DNA of 59,281 bases, taken from a bacterium (GTDB taxonomy: Bacteria; Patescibacteriota; Microgenomatia; UBA12405). The stretch covers positions 1 to 59,281 of the forward strand of contig JAKAFM010000004.1 in the NCBI GenBank assembly GCA_021817905.1, in the 5' to 3' direction. This document shows, in pieces, positions 37,227-47,083 of this stretch. Position 1 is the first letter of the stretch. Every line of letters begins with the position of its first letter. The position numbers and the translations under genes were made by a program. Under the pieces are notes generated by a model. It was not told where the DNA came from, did no database searches, and saw only the letters and a program-made list of their open reading frames with translations.

Positions 37227-40220
37227 ATGCGTACGTTTTGGTTAGTGATAATTTTTGGGATTTGGAGCGCTTTGACCTTTTATACGGGCTTTAAAAAACC
37301 GGTGTTGGCAGCGGTATGTTGTGCCAGTGATGGTACTTGTCCGGGAGGAACGACCTGTTCTAATTGTCCGGCAAATATGTCATGTGCATGTCCTGGGTAT
37401 GGAACGTGCATTGATCCTAATGCGATTCCAACTACTTCTTGTTCAACCTATGGTCAACAATGCGGGGCAAATGGGGTTCAAAGTGCCTGTTGTAGTGGTT
37501 ATATTTGTAATGCTAACACATGCCAACCTATACCTACCAGTACGCCTGTTCCTGCTGGAGTGACACCAATTTCAACAGCACCGGCCGTAACTAGCTGTTC
37601 GGGTTGGTGTACGAACGCTGGGGATACATGTCAGGCTCATGGTTTGCCGACGGCATCCGGAACATGTAGTAATGGTGGACAATGTTGTGGAACAACTACG
37701 GTGGTGCAGTCTTGTGGTACTGGCTGTTGTGATTCTACCCCGGTTAGTTATATGAACTTAACCTGCTTGACAAATACAAGTCAGTTGCGTCTTGATTGGC
37801 AGCCATCAGTTGACACCTATAGTTGTATTTCGCATGGGGTTTCGCTGGTTCATTCACCTGATTGGTGGGATCCGTTTTATTCTCAAAATTTTGCGGCTTC
37901 GGCATCAACAACAACGCTTTCTATTACTAATACGTCTGCCTATCAGGACTATACTGTTTCTACCAGCGGAACTCAGACGGGAACCAATATAAGCTGGGCA
38001 GCGTGGTATAACCCAATAACTTCCAAAAATTCTTCTCAAAATGGTGATCGATCATTTTCCTGTACGGATCGGATGGGGCGAGTAATTGATAAAAGTAATA
38101 AGGGAATCCCGGGGGTATTGTTGGATATTTATAAATGTTCAACGTCTGGATATTGCGGACAAAGTGGCACCTTAGTAACTACAGAAACAACTGATAGCAG
38201 TGGCTATTATTATGTTCCCTACGGATCAGTTTTTCCGGGGGCGATAGCGACGCGACATGCTCAAGATGCTATTAATTACGGATGGGTAGAAACAAGTTAT
38301 GCAGTGTTTCCCCACGATACTACCTGGGGGTTGGTAACACCGAGCGGAGGGACATCATACAGTGATCAGAATACAAAATATTCCGGCGGTTCATCTGACT
38401 GCGCTTACCCGTCAAGCATGGCGGCACACCCTTATTCGGGTCTATGTAACTTTACGGCTACTGTTTCGCCTCCAACTTTTACAGATTTAACTATCAACAA
38501 TGTAAACGGGACGACATCACAAGCAACCAGCGGGGTACTTCTTGATGGGGCTTTAGTAAATCCCGAAAATGTTTCCGGGGTAGGAGTCAGTGTTAATCAA
38601 ATTTGTGATAGCTCGTTTGCTAACCAAACAAATAATAGTCGAGATGTTTCATTTAGAATTAATGTATCAGACGCTACCAAGTGGCAAGATATTCAAAAAG
38701 TGGCTTTGAGAATGAGTAATGGGGGGAACTCTTTAACCGTATGGATGAATAACGTCGGGGCGGGACAGACCTCTCCGGGAGCACTAACGTTGACCATTGA
38801 TCCGGCAAGTACGACATCGATGGCTTCAAATGTATCATTTTATGGAAATAATAATCCGCCGATTATAAATGCACTTAGCTCAACCAGTGTAATGGCAGTG
38901 ATTCCGTTGCGATTTACAAAAAGCTTCCCTTCGGCCTTGTACAATTTGCAGGTTTATGCAATTGACACTAATGGGATTTTGATTCCGGGTTCGACTAGTG
39001 GGTGGGTTGATTCCGGAAGAGAGTTTAAAGTATGGAATTGCGGCGTGGCTACCCAAGGAACCATCTATGATGCTAGTGGTTCAAACAGCCTTGATGTTCA
39101 AGCATGTGCAGCTTCAGCCTTTACAACGGTTTATACCAATCCCCATAATTTAGCCAACACGCTTGATTTTGCCTGGACAGCGAATCTAGCCACCATAGTA
39201 CCAGCGACGATTACCAATAACGCATTGTATGCCACTAACTCGCCATTAACTTGGGGACAGAGTTTTCAACCGACATTTAATACCAATTTTGATTTGCCAG
39301 GACCAATCGGAAGAGTTAACGGCGGACAGGCATGCATTGGAACCGGGCCGATTAACTTGGCCGCTAAGGATGGCAGTGGGGCATATTTGGTCAACCCATA
39401 CGCTAATTTACCGACATTACAACTTGATTTTGCGGGGATACGTAATCAAGATTCCTGGTATCAAGTAGTCGGTGGTGGGGTGCAATCAGATAGGACATTA
39501 TATAATGCCGTTCCCGTTACCTGCAGTGTCAGTAACAGTACTACTCCGGGAAGCTGTATTCCGGCAGTGTCAATTAGTAGTACGGGGAATTTAAACAGTG
39601 GATTGGTCGCCGGTAAGAGTGGAATTACTAATACTAATGGCTGTAGTAGTAGTCAATGTTTTAACGGCTATCCCGACCCAGAGCGAAACTGGAGTATTAA
39701 TGGAACTAATATTTCAACCGTACCTATCATGGATTATAACAAACTTATTAGTCAGCTCTATTTTCAATCTGGGATAGGAACTACGATGATTTTTGACAGT
39801 AATCCCAGCGCCAATACCCTGGCTTGGCAAACTATTAGCGGTGATACTAATCAAGTTGTATTTGTTGATACTAAAGGTCAAGGATTACTTATTAATGCTA
39901 ATTTAGTTTTACCGGCTAATGACTACATAGTCATCATTGTTAACGGCAATGTCACCATCGACCCATCAGTATCTCGACTTGATGGTATTTATATTTCAAC
40001 TGGTGCGATTGGGGCTGCAGGTCAAAGTCCAACCGATAATCAACTGGTCATCAACGGATCATTGTTTGGCAAGACACTTTCGTTTACCAGGAGCTATACA
40101 ACGGCTTCTCTTAATAATACCCAACCGGCAGTAAAGATTAACTACCAACCGGGATACATGGTACTTTTGCCTCAGAAGGTGTTTAGAAACATAGGAGCTT
40201 GGTCACAGGGAGCGCAGTGA
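37227..40220 (+). CDS. Giant secreted Cys-rich protein, paralog B
   Basis: Signal peptide MRTFWLVIIFGIWSALTFYTGF; Cys-rich N-terminus; DFAGIRNQDSWYQVVGGGVQSD and C-terminal NQLVINGSLFGKTLSFTRSYTTASLNNTQPAVKINYQPGYM shared with paralog A. Confidence 0.8.
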   Translation: MRTFWLVIIFGIWSALTFYTGFKKPVLAAVCCASDGTCPGGTTCSNCPANMSCACPGYGTCIDPNAIPTTSCSTYGQQCGANGVQSACCSGYICNANTCQPIPTSTPVPAGVTPISTAPAVTSCSGWCTNAGDTCQAHGLPTASGTCSNGGQCCGTTTVVQSCGTGCCDSTPVSYMNLTCLTNTSQLRLDWQPSVDTYSCISHGVSLVHSPDWWDPFYSQNFAASASTTTLSITNTSAYQDYTVSTSGTQTGTNISWAAWYNPITSKNSSQNGDRSFSCTDRMGRVIDKSNKGIPGVLLDIYKCSTSGYCGQSGTLVTTETTDSSGYYYVPYGSVFPGAIATRHAQDAINYGWVETSYAVFPHDTTWGLVTPSGGTSYSDQNTKYSGGSSDCAYPSSMAAHPYSGLCNFTATVSPPTFTDLTINNVNGTTSQATSGVLLDGALVNPENVSGVGVSVNQICDSSFANQTNNSRDVSFRINVSDATKWQDIQKVALRMSNGGNSLTVWMNNVGAGQTSPGALTLTIDPASTTSMASNVSFYGNNNPPIINALSSTSVMAVIPLRFTKSFPSALYNLQVYAIDTNGILIPGSTSGWVDSGREFKVWNCGVATQGTIYDASGSNSLDVQACAASAFTTVYTNPHNLANTLDFAWTANLATIVPATITNNALYATNSPLTWGQSFQPTFNTNFDLPGPIGRVNGGQACIGTGPINLAAKDGSGAYLVNPYANLPTLQLDFAGIRNQDSWYQVVGGGVQSDRTLYNAVPVTCSVSNSTTPGSCIPAVSISSTGNLNSGLVAGKSGITNTNGCSSSQCFNGYPDPERNWSINGTNISTVPIMDYNKLISQLYFQSGIGTTMIFDSNPSANTLAWQTISGDTNQVVFVDTKGQGLLINANLVLPANDYIVIIVNGNVTIDPSVSRLDGIYISTGAIGAAGQSPTDNQLVINGSLFGKTLSFTRSYTTASLNNTQPAVKINYQPGYMVLLPQKVFRNIGAWSQGAQ
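40032..40160 (+). repeat. Near-identical 129-nt 3' block, copy B
   Basis: See 34873-35001. Confidence 0.85.
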
Positions 40221-40295
40221 TTGTTTGATATTTTCAGATTAATCTCAGTTTATAGACTTATGATAGCTACAGGCAATTATTAGTTATCTATAAAA

Positions 40296-40730
40296 ATGAA
40301 TAAAAATATGTTGGCTGTGGTTTTGTTAGTTGTTGGACTGATTGGGGGTTTTGTTGGTGGAATGCAATACCAAAAAGGTCAAATTTCGACAAGTACGAAC
40401 GGGAACGGAGTCCAATTCCGGCGGGGGGCTGGCGGATTAGGGGCTAATGGTTTCAGAGCAACCTTGGGTACTATTTTGAATGCCGATGCGTCGACTATGA
40501 CGGTTAAGCTCCAGGATGGCAGCAGTAAAATTGTGATTCTTAATTCTAAAACTACCATCGGTAAAACGACCGAAGCAACAGCAACCGACTTGACCGCAGG
40601 ACAGACTGTCCAAGTGTTTGGAACTACTAATAGTGACGGAAGTGTGACGGCGTCAAATATTCAACTTAATCCGATTATGCGACAAAGACCAGAAGCAGGT
40701 GGGACGGTTACTCCGGCTACAAAGCTGTAA
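40296..40730 (+). CDS. DUF5666-like secreted/anchored protein
   Basis: N-terminal TM; LGTILNADASTMTVKLQDGSSKIVILNSKTTIGK...TASNIQL. Confidence 0.6.
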   Translation: MNKNMLAVVLLVVGLIGGFVGGMQYQKGQISTSTNGNGVQFRRGAGGLGANGFRATLGTILNADASTMTVKLQDGSSKIVILNSKTTIGKTTEATATDLTAGQTVQVFGTTNSDGSVTASNIQLNPIMRQRPEAGGTVTPATKL

Positions 40731-40779
40731 TCCGGGATAACTGATATGTTAACAGTGTCAGTTTGTGGTACCATATTTT

Positions 40780-41151
40780 ATGGATTACCATAAGCTGACA
40801 CCAGAGGAGGAAGCGGTCATAGTTCAACAACAGACAGAAGCCCCCTTTACAGGTGAATATAATGACTTTTGGAAGGAGGGTATCTATGTCTGTCGACGGT
40901 GTGATAATCCCCTTTTTGATTCGAAGGCTAAGTTTGAAGCAGGTTGCGGTTGGCCAAGCTTTGATCGGGAAATTAAAGGTGGCGTAAAGCGAATACCAGA
41001 TAGAGACGGTATGAGGATGGAGATACTTTGTGCTCGATGCGGCGGACATCTAGGGCACGTATTTGGAGGAGAAGGAATGACACCCCAAAATACAAGGCAC
41101 TGTGTAAATTCACTAGCAATTAAATTTATCAAAAAAAATAGTGAAAAATGA
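40780..41151 (+). CDS. msrB: Peptide-methionine (R)-S-oxide reductase
   Basis: CRRCDNPLFDSKAKFEAGCGWPSF, CARCGGHLGHVF, RHCVNS active site. Confidence 0.96.
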   Translation: MDYHKLTPEEEAVIVQQQTEAPFTGEYNDFWKEGIYVCRRCDNPLFDSKAKFEAGCGWPSFDREIKGGVKRIPDRDGMRMEILCARCGGHLGHVFGGEGMTPQNTRHCVNSLAIKFIKKNSEK

Positions 41152-41638
41152 TAATGAAGTCATTGTTTTAGGAGGTGGGTGTTTTTGGTGTGTGGAGGCT
41201 GTTTACCAACAGGTTACTGGAGTTGTATCAGTTGAGCCGGGTTATGCCGGAGGAACCATAGCGAACCCCAGCTATGAACAGGTATGTGGTGGAAAAACAG
41301 GACATATTGAGGTGGTTAAAATAACCTATAATTCCGCGCTTTTGTCACTTAGTACGCTACTGGAAATCTTTTGGAAAACACATGATCCGACCTCATTTGA
41401 TCGGCAAGGAAATGATGTGGGGAGCCAGTACCGAAGCGTTGTTTTTTATACCACTGAAAACCAAAAAAGGGAGGCAGAAAGGGAAAAACAAGCGATCGAT
41501 GGAGCAGTAACTGAAATTCGACCTTTGGAAATATTTTATCCAGCTGAGGCCTATCACCACGACTACTATGAACGGCACAAAAACGAACCTTATTGTCAGC
41601 TGGTGATTGCACCAAAATTACGGAAATTAGGACTTTAA
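41141..41638 (+). CDS. msrA: Peptide-methionine (S)-S-oxide reductase (GTG start)
   Basis: VLGGGCFWCVEAVYQQVTGVVSVEPGYAGG; HDPTSFDRQGNDVGSQYRS. Confidence 0.96.
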   Translation: MKNDNEVIVLGGGCFWCVEAVYQQVTGVVSVEPGYAGGTIANPSYEQVCGGKTGHIEVVKITYNSALLSLSTLLEIFWKTHDPTSFDRQGNDVGSQYRSVVFYTTENQKREAEREKQAIDGAVTEIRPLEIFYPAEAYHHDYYERHKNEPYCQLVIAPKLRKLGL

Positions 41639-41753
41639 TCGAATTTATGATTCGCAAATACGCATTAATTGAGGTACAATATAGGAGTAGGGAGTTTTTT
41701 TTATCCAACAAGATTGAAAAGCCGCTACAGATTATTAATTATTTTAGGACCTT

Positions 41754-42107
41754 ATGGCAAAAAAATTGTATGTCGGCGGCTTGTCTTTCCAGACGACCAA
41801 TGATACTTTAGCCGCAGCATTCGCTCAGGCTGGTACCGTCGTATCCGCGGTTGTTATTATGGATAAATTCTCCGGTAAATCGAAGGGATTCGGTTTTGTG
41901 GAAATGTCAACCGACGAAGAAGCTACAGCTGCTATTGAAATGTGGAATGAGAAGGAACTCGATGGCCGTATGGTTCGAGTTAACGAAGCTCGCCCCATGG
42001 AAGATAGACCTCCTCGTCAGGACAACTATTCTCGAAGTGGATCGAGTCGTGGTTTTGGTGGTGGAAGCAACGGCGGAAGCCGCAGTGGCGGTCACAACCG
42101 TTACTAA
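41754..42107 (+). CDS. RRM-domain RNA-binding protein with Gly/Arg/Ser-rich tail
   Basis: KLYVGGLSFQTT (RNP2), KGFGFVEM (RNP1), SRGFGGGSNGGSRSGG. Confidence 0.93.
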   Translation: MAKKLYVGGLSFQTTNDTLAAAFAQAGTVVSAVVIMDKFSGKSKGFGFVEMSTDEEATAAIEMWNEKELDGRMVRVNEARPMEDRPPRQDNYSRSGSSRGFGGGSNGGSRSGGHNRY

Positions 42108-42130
42108 GTTTCTGTTGAAATTTAAAAAGT

Positions 42131-42159
42131 CCTCCGATGTATGTCGGGGGATTTTTTTT
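42131..42159 (+). terminator. Rho-independent terminator after the RRM gene
   Basis: cctccga-tgtatg-tcggggg stem-loop followed by attttttttg. Confidence 0.8.
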
Positions 42160-42193
42160 GGAATCAAATCAAGAACGTGTATAATTTTGGTAG

Positions 42194-42439
42194 ATGAAAA
42201 CAAAAAAAGAGGAGACTTTTCAAGTTAATGGAGAGGATTTAATTAAAAAAGTTAAGGAACTTATCAACGAGGGAAATATTCGTCAAATTTCTATTGTCGA
42301 TAAAAATGAAAAAACTTTAATCGTTTTACCGTTAACGCTCGGAGTAGTTGGTGCTATTTTAGTGCCGGCATTAGCGGCGGTGGGGGCGATTGCAGCTTTG
42401 GTAACCGAGTGCACCATTAAGGTCGAGCGAAGGGCATAA
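42194..42439 (+). CDS. DUF4342-like small membrane protein
   Basis: EETFQVNGEDLIKKVKELINEGNIRQISI...LPLTLGVVGAILVPALAAVGAIAAL; TATAAT 8 nt upstream. Confidence 0.7.
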   Translation: MKTKKEETFQVNGEDLIKKVKELINEGNIRQISIVDKNEKTLIVLPLTLGVVGAILVPALAAVGAIAALVTECTIKVERRA

Positions 42440-42497
42440 TATTTGATAAGGGCGTATAGAGCGATGATTAAGAACTTTGGATATCGTAATTGAGTAG

Positions 42498-44180
42498 TTA
42501 TAGTGTTTCGACGATTCTAAAAACAATTTTGCCATCGGGCATAGGGATTTCTCTAATTAATTTAAATTTAGTGGGGTCAGTAATGTCTTTTTTGGGGATT
42601 GATTCGTCGGTGCCAACATAGAGTACATGGCGAACTAATCGATCCTGTGGCCAGAAGATTTGCCTAAATTGGTATTTATAAAAACTATAGACAGCGACAA
42701 CTTTGTTTACGAGATCATCTTGTCGGGAAACAGTTTTGTTGTACAAATTCGGATCAAATTGCTGATAAAACAAAAAGAAAATATAAGGGTTTCCATAGAC
42801 GGCGGGTACATCGACTACCACTTTATCAAAACGATTTTGTTCGTCATGGACCGTCTCTACAACTTGCTTATAACCATATTGCCACCAACCAGCTCGCTCA
42901 ATGGGAGTGTAAATAAAATAGCTTTGGATAAAACGAGCGAAATTAATACCAATAGTAGTTACCATTACCAAAACCGTTATCAGAAGAATGGCTTTTGATC
43001 GCTTTTTTATTACCTGTAAAAATTGACTTAAGCCCCAGGCCTCAAAAATAAATAAGGGAGGGATAGCTAACAGCGACCGTATTCCATGGATTCGATCTTT
43101 GGTAATCATGGCTGGTAGTAAGCCTAAAAATAACCAAATGATTAAAAATAGATCAGTATCTTTTTTTTGACGACGGATATAAAAATAAATTGAGACAAGT
43201 AAAATTAAGAAGTCAGTAGTATATAAAATTCCAATATCAACAGCTCCATGTCGGCCTACCGGGTCACCATTGACGAATAATTCGGCCGGAGACAGGTAAG
43301 CAAAAAATTTTGAGGCGATATCAGTAAACGACAAGGCTAGTCTGGAGTGCAGGAATATGACCTTAAGTGGGCCGGAAGGATCTTTGACTAGGTTTTGAGT
43401 AGCAGCATAATCCACATCTTTAGTTGAGTAGTAAAGATAATCGGTAATAAGTGATCCGCGGGCGCGTGATGTTCCGGAAACGTTAGTAATGCCAATAATA
43501 GCCGGAAGAGCAGTGAGACATAAAACGATAATAGCAATACTATGTCCCTTGATAGATAATTTTATTTTCTTTCTGAACAATACGTAAGCCGCCAAGATTA
43601 ATAACGGTACAGATACTTTTTCGGCATGGTAGGTATAAAATGACAACATAAAAAATAGTATTGAACCGGATAACCAAGCAATTTTTTCCAAACTTAATAA
43701 AAATAAGTAGACAGCAAGTGTAAATAAAAATACCGCCATCATAGCTTCCCAACCGGCACGAGAAAAATTTATAGCCCAGGGGGAAATGGCCAACAAAAGA
43801 GCCGAGAGGAGGGCAACTAAATCTGACTTAAAAAGTTTTTTAGCAATTAAAAATACGAGGACAACGAGCAAAGTTCCAAAAAGGGCGATAGGAGCACGAA
43901 CAACCATCTCACTTAAGCCAAATATTTTTACCAGTGGGGCAAGAAAATAAACAAAGAGAGGAACTTTGTAGTCGCCAAATGATTTAAAAACCAACGGTAA
44001 AAATTGGCCATGTTCGTCGCGTAATGTTTTTTCTATAGCAAAGGCATTATAGCCAAAGGCGGTCTCGTCTCCGGTCATAGCTACCGGAACTGAAGTGATA
44101 TGATAGAATCGCAAAGAGGCTCCGAGAACAACAATAAGTATTAATAAAATAATTACTTTGTGACTAAGGACTTTTTTCAT
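42498..44180 (-). CDS. GT39/ArnT-like membrane glycosyltransferase
   Basis: LRFYHITSVPVAMTGDETAFGYNAFAI, PLFVYFLAPLVKIFGLSEMVVRAP; many TMs. Confidence 0.8.
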   Translation of the reverse strand: MKKVLSHKVIILLILIVVLGASLRFYHITSVPVAMTGDETAFGYNAFAIEKTLRDEHGQFLPLVFKSFGDYKVPLFVYFLAPLVKIFGLSEMVVRAPIALFGTLLVVLVFLIAKKLFKSDLVALLSALLLAISPWAINFSRAGWEAMMAVFLFTLAVYLFLLSLEKIAWLSGSILFFMLSFYTYHAEKVSVPLLILAAYVLFRKKIKLSIKGHSIAIIVLCLTALPAIIGITNVSGTSRARGSLITDYLYYSTKDVDYAATQNLVKDPSGPLKVIFLHSRLALSFTDIASKFFAYLSPAELFVNGDPVGRHGAVDIGILYTTDFLILLVSIYFYIRRQKKDTDLFLIIWLFLGLLPAMITKDRIHGIRSLLAIPPLFIFEAWGLSQFLQVIKKRSKAILLITVLVMVTTIGINFARFIQSYFIYTPIERAGWWQYGYKQVVETVHDEQNRFDKVVVDVPAVYGNPYIFFLFYQQFDPNLYNKTVSRQDDLVNKVVAVYSFYKYQFRQIFWPQDRLVRHVLYVGTDESIPKKDITDPTKFKLIREIPMPDGKIVFRIVETL

Positions 44181-44181
44181 A

Positions 44182-45819
44182 TTAGCTACCGATAATTTTG
44201 AAACTAGTAGTACCATCAGGTAATGTTATGGTTTGTTTGAGCCGAAGACAAAGTAATTGATTAACTGAACAATATGCTGATTTGCCGGGATCGTAGTCTA
44301 TTAATAGGGTATGATCTAACGAACTATCCTTCTTTTCATCAATGGATCGATATTCATATTTTCCGAAACTACTGGTAGAAATAAATATGCTTCCGCCACG
44401 TTGTTTGGTCATTTGTTGATATTGATGAGGGTCAATTTTTTCGTAAAATAAGGTATAGATGTAAGGTTTAGTCGCCAAGGCGTCGGAGATGACAAGGTGA
44501 TCATATTTGCCGCTTTCTTGAGTGGCTATTTTGTTGACTTGTTGGTAGCCATAGTCCCAATCAGCCAGAGCTTGAATGGGGTAATGAACAAAATAATAAT
44601 GAAAAAATGTGGTAGCACTGGTGATTAGTAACAATAGTGAAAAGACGATTATTAGTTTAACAATGATATTACTTGACCACTTGGTTAATAGTTGGCTGAA
44701 ACCATAAGCTGTCAGTAGGTAGAAAGGGATCATACTTACGAAGAAAGTTGAGCCAAGTTGCTGTGTAATATTGGTAATTCCCGGCAAAGGTGACAAAAAA
44801 AGTATTGCCCAAAGATAATTGGCGTTTGGTTTTGTTTTTTTGATAATGAAATAACAACCAATAAAAAAACCAATTAATTCTATACTATAGAGTTTTCCAA
44901 ATGCATTGGCAAAATATCTTTCGTGTGTATCGTTACTACTAAATAAATTATAGAAGTCAAAGTCCCGCAGGTAATTTTTGGTTGTCTGGTCAACAAAAAC
45001 AACTATTTTATTTTGAAACAGTCGGGCAGAGACATTGCTGTGGGTGTAATTTCTGACATAACCCTGGAGTTGGTCGATGCGGTTGCTAAAACCGATTTCC
45101 CCATAAAAGGCCTGGTCAAAATAATATGATTTAATAGTGTTTTTTGTTAGATAACCAACTAATCCTATGGCTAAAATAAGTGTAATCAGAAAAAAGCGGT
45201 TTGATGCTTTGTTTTTTGTTTGGTGTCGAATTAAGGCTATTAAAGCTAAAGGGACACTAACTACCCACATTGAAGGGTGGGTCAACAAGAGAAGAATTTG
45301 AATAGCGAGAAGTAGCCACCATTTTCTTTTACTGTCTTCTTTAATGATTAAAATAATTATTTCAAAAAGTAATAAACAAATTGCTAAAGTTATGGGGGTA
45401 TTAGACCGTGATAACTGGACATGCCATGGCGAAATAGCAAGCAGAAATGAGGCGGTTAATGCCGAAGGTTGATTAAATAGTTTCTGGGCTAGAACATATA
45501 GCAGCCAGACTGAAAATACACCAACCAAAGCAGCAACGATTCTAATAGAAAAGGTTGATAAATCATTTATTTTTATGGAAATACCAGTTAAATATATAGG
45601 GATGGGGAGTTTGTAATCACCAAAGGATCGAAAGGTAATCGGTAAAAATTTTCCCTCTTCATCCCTGCCTGTTTTAATGATTGAATAGGCATTGTATCCA
45701 ATGGCGGCTTCATTTTCTGATAATCCCAGAGGGACTTTATCGAGTTGGTAGATTCTGAGAAAAAAGGCAAGGGCAATTATGAGTAGTAAAATCCAATTTT
45801 TTTTGATTATGGTCAGCAT
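44182..45819 (-). CDS. GT39/ArnT-like membrane glycosyltransferase, paralog
   Basis: LRIYQLDKVPLGLSENEAAIGYNAYSIIKTGRDEEGKFLP; similar architecture to 42498..44180. Confidence 0.8.
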   Translation of the reverse strand: MLTIIKKNWILLLIIALAFFLRIYQLDKVPLGLSENEAAIGYNAYSIIKTGRDEEGKFLPITFRSFGDYKLPIPIYLTGISIKINDLSTFSIRIVAALVGVFSVWLLYVLAQKLFNQPSALTASFLLAISPWHVQLSRSNTPITLAICLLLFEIIILIIKEDSKRKWWLLLAIQILLLLTHPSMWVVSVPLALIALIRHQTKNKASNRFFLITLILAIGLVGYLTKNTIKSYYFDQAFYGEIGFSNRIDQLQGYVRNYTHSNVSARLFQNKIVVFVDQTTKNYLRDFDFYNLFSSNDTHERYFANAFGKLYSIELIGFFIGCYFIIKKTKPNANYLWAILFLSPLPGITNITQQLGSTFFVSMIPFYLLTAYGFSQLLTKWSSNIIVKLIIVFSLLLLITSATTFFHYYFVHYPIQALADWDYGYQQVNKIATQESGKYDHLVISDALATKPYIYTLFYEKIDPHQYQQMTKQRGGSIFISTSSFGKYEYRSIDEKKDSSLDHTLLIDYDPGKSAYCSVNQLLCLRLKQTITLPDGTTSFKIIGS

Positions 45820-45850
45820 GCAACAAAATTTTGCTAACGCCTTAAATATA

Positions 45851-47083
45851 TCACGGCTCCAGTTCTTTAACGCCACCAAAACTAATACGATCAGGAGCTA
45901 AATTTTTGGCGGTAAGCATTAAGGCGGGAGTGATGACAAAATTTCCCCATTTTCGGTTAATAGTATCAATAGTATTGACTAATCGATTTTTTTTGACAAC
46001 ATCACTGAATAAGTCAAGCTGAAAACTATTGACTTTGGCCAAATCAAAAACAGTTACTGAAACGGTGGCCACCGGTTTTTTGGTGGGGGTGGAAGTTAAC
46101 AAAAAGAAAGCGCGGCGATAGATATCGTGGGCTGAGGAAAGGAGTCGCGGATTACGATGACTCTGGTGCCAAAAGGTATGGTCACGATAAAGAAGCGCCA
46201 AATGAACCCCATAGGCAGAAAAACCGGCCAAGCGCATACGAAAACTACATTTTTCAATCAATTTGGAAAGAATGGGGGCTAACTCCTGAGGAGTTGACAG
46301 CGATTGAGGAAGAGAAAACATGTTCCCAAATGATTTTCGGCCAGTATCAATATCATCAACCTCCCAACCATGGAGCCGTAAAAACCAATAATAACCGTTG
46401 ACAGAATGAAAAGCTGACCGAAGTTGAGTGATAGGGGCATGGTAAAAATCAAGAACCGTATAGATGCCAGCGCTATTAAGACGGACAGTATTAGCTTTTT
46501 TGATGCCCGTAATATCCATTAGGGTTAGCCGCTTGTAAATCTTTCTAAAATTAGTACTATTGATTTCATTAAGGCCGTCGGGCTTCTTGAGGCCAGCACC
46601 CATTTTTGCCAGGAAACGATTGGGGCCAATACCAATGGAAACAGTGAGCCAATCACCGATAGTTGCTTTAATGCGATGCTTTATCTCAGTGGCGACATTT
46701 TTTAGACCCCGATTAAGCCCAGAGTAACCACTAAAGTTGATCGCAAACTCATCGATTGATTTGGCGATAACATCGGATGAATATTCAAGCAGTAATTTTC
46801 TTAACTTAAGGTGAATATAGCGATATTTATTGGGATCAGGCCCGAGAATTTTAAGGTTTGGACATATTTTCTGGCCATCCTTGACACGCATGCCGACTTT
46901 AACTCCGAGTTTTTTGGCTTCAATTGAGGGTGCCAGAATACACCCCGAGGGGGTTGGGTAAGCAGCAACAGCAATGGGAAGCCCACGCAAAAAAGGATTG
47001 GCTTGTTGTTCAATGGTAGCGAAACAGGAATTTAGATCGACGTGCATTATGGTGGGAGGATTCTGGTTAAAGTCCATTATCAA
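45851..47083 (-). CDS. Y-family DNA polymerase (Pol IV-like)
   Basis: MHVDLNSCFATIEQQANPFLRGLPIAV, KSIDEFAINFSG, SIGIGPNRFLAKMGAGLKKPDG. Confidence 0.93.
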   Translation of the reverse strand: MIMDFNQNPPTIMHVDLNSCFATIEQQANPFLRGLPIAVAAYPTPSGCILAPSIEAKKLGVKVGMRVKDGQKICPNLKILGPDPNKYRYIHLKLRKLLLEYSSDVIAKSIDEFAINFSGYSGLNRGLKNVATEIKHRIKATIGDWLTVSIGIGPNRFLAKMGAGLKKPDGLNEINSTNFRKIYKRLTLMDITGIKKANTVRLNSAGIYTVLDFYHAPITQLRSAFHSVNGYYWFLRLHGWEVDDIDTGRKSFGNMFSLPQSLSTPQELAPILSKLIEKCSFRMRLAGFSAYGVHLALLYRDHTFWHQSHRNPRLLSSAHDIYRRAFFLLTSTPTKKPVATVSVTVFDLAKVNSFQLDLFSDVVKKNRLVNTIDTINRKWGNFVITPALMLTAKNLAPDRISFGGVKELEP

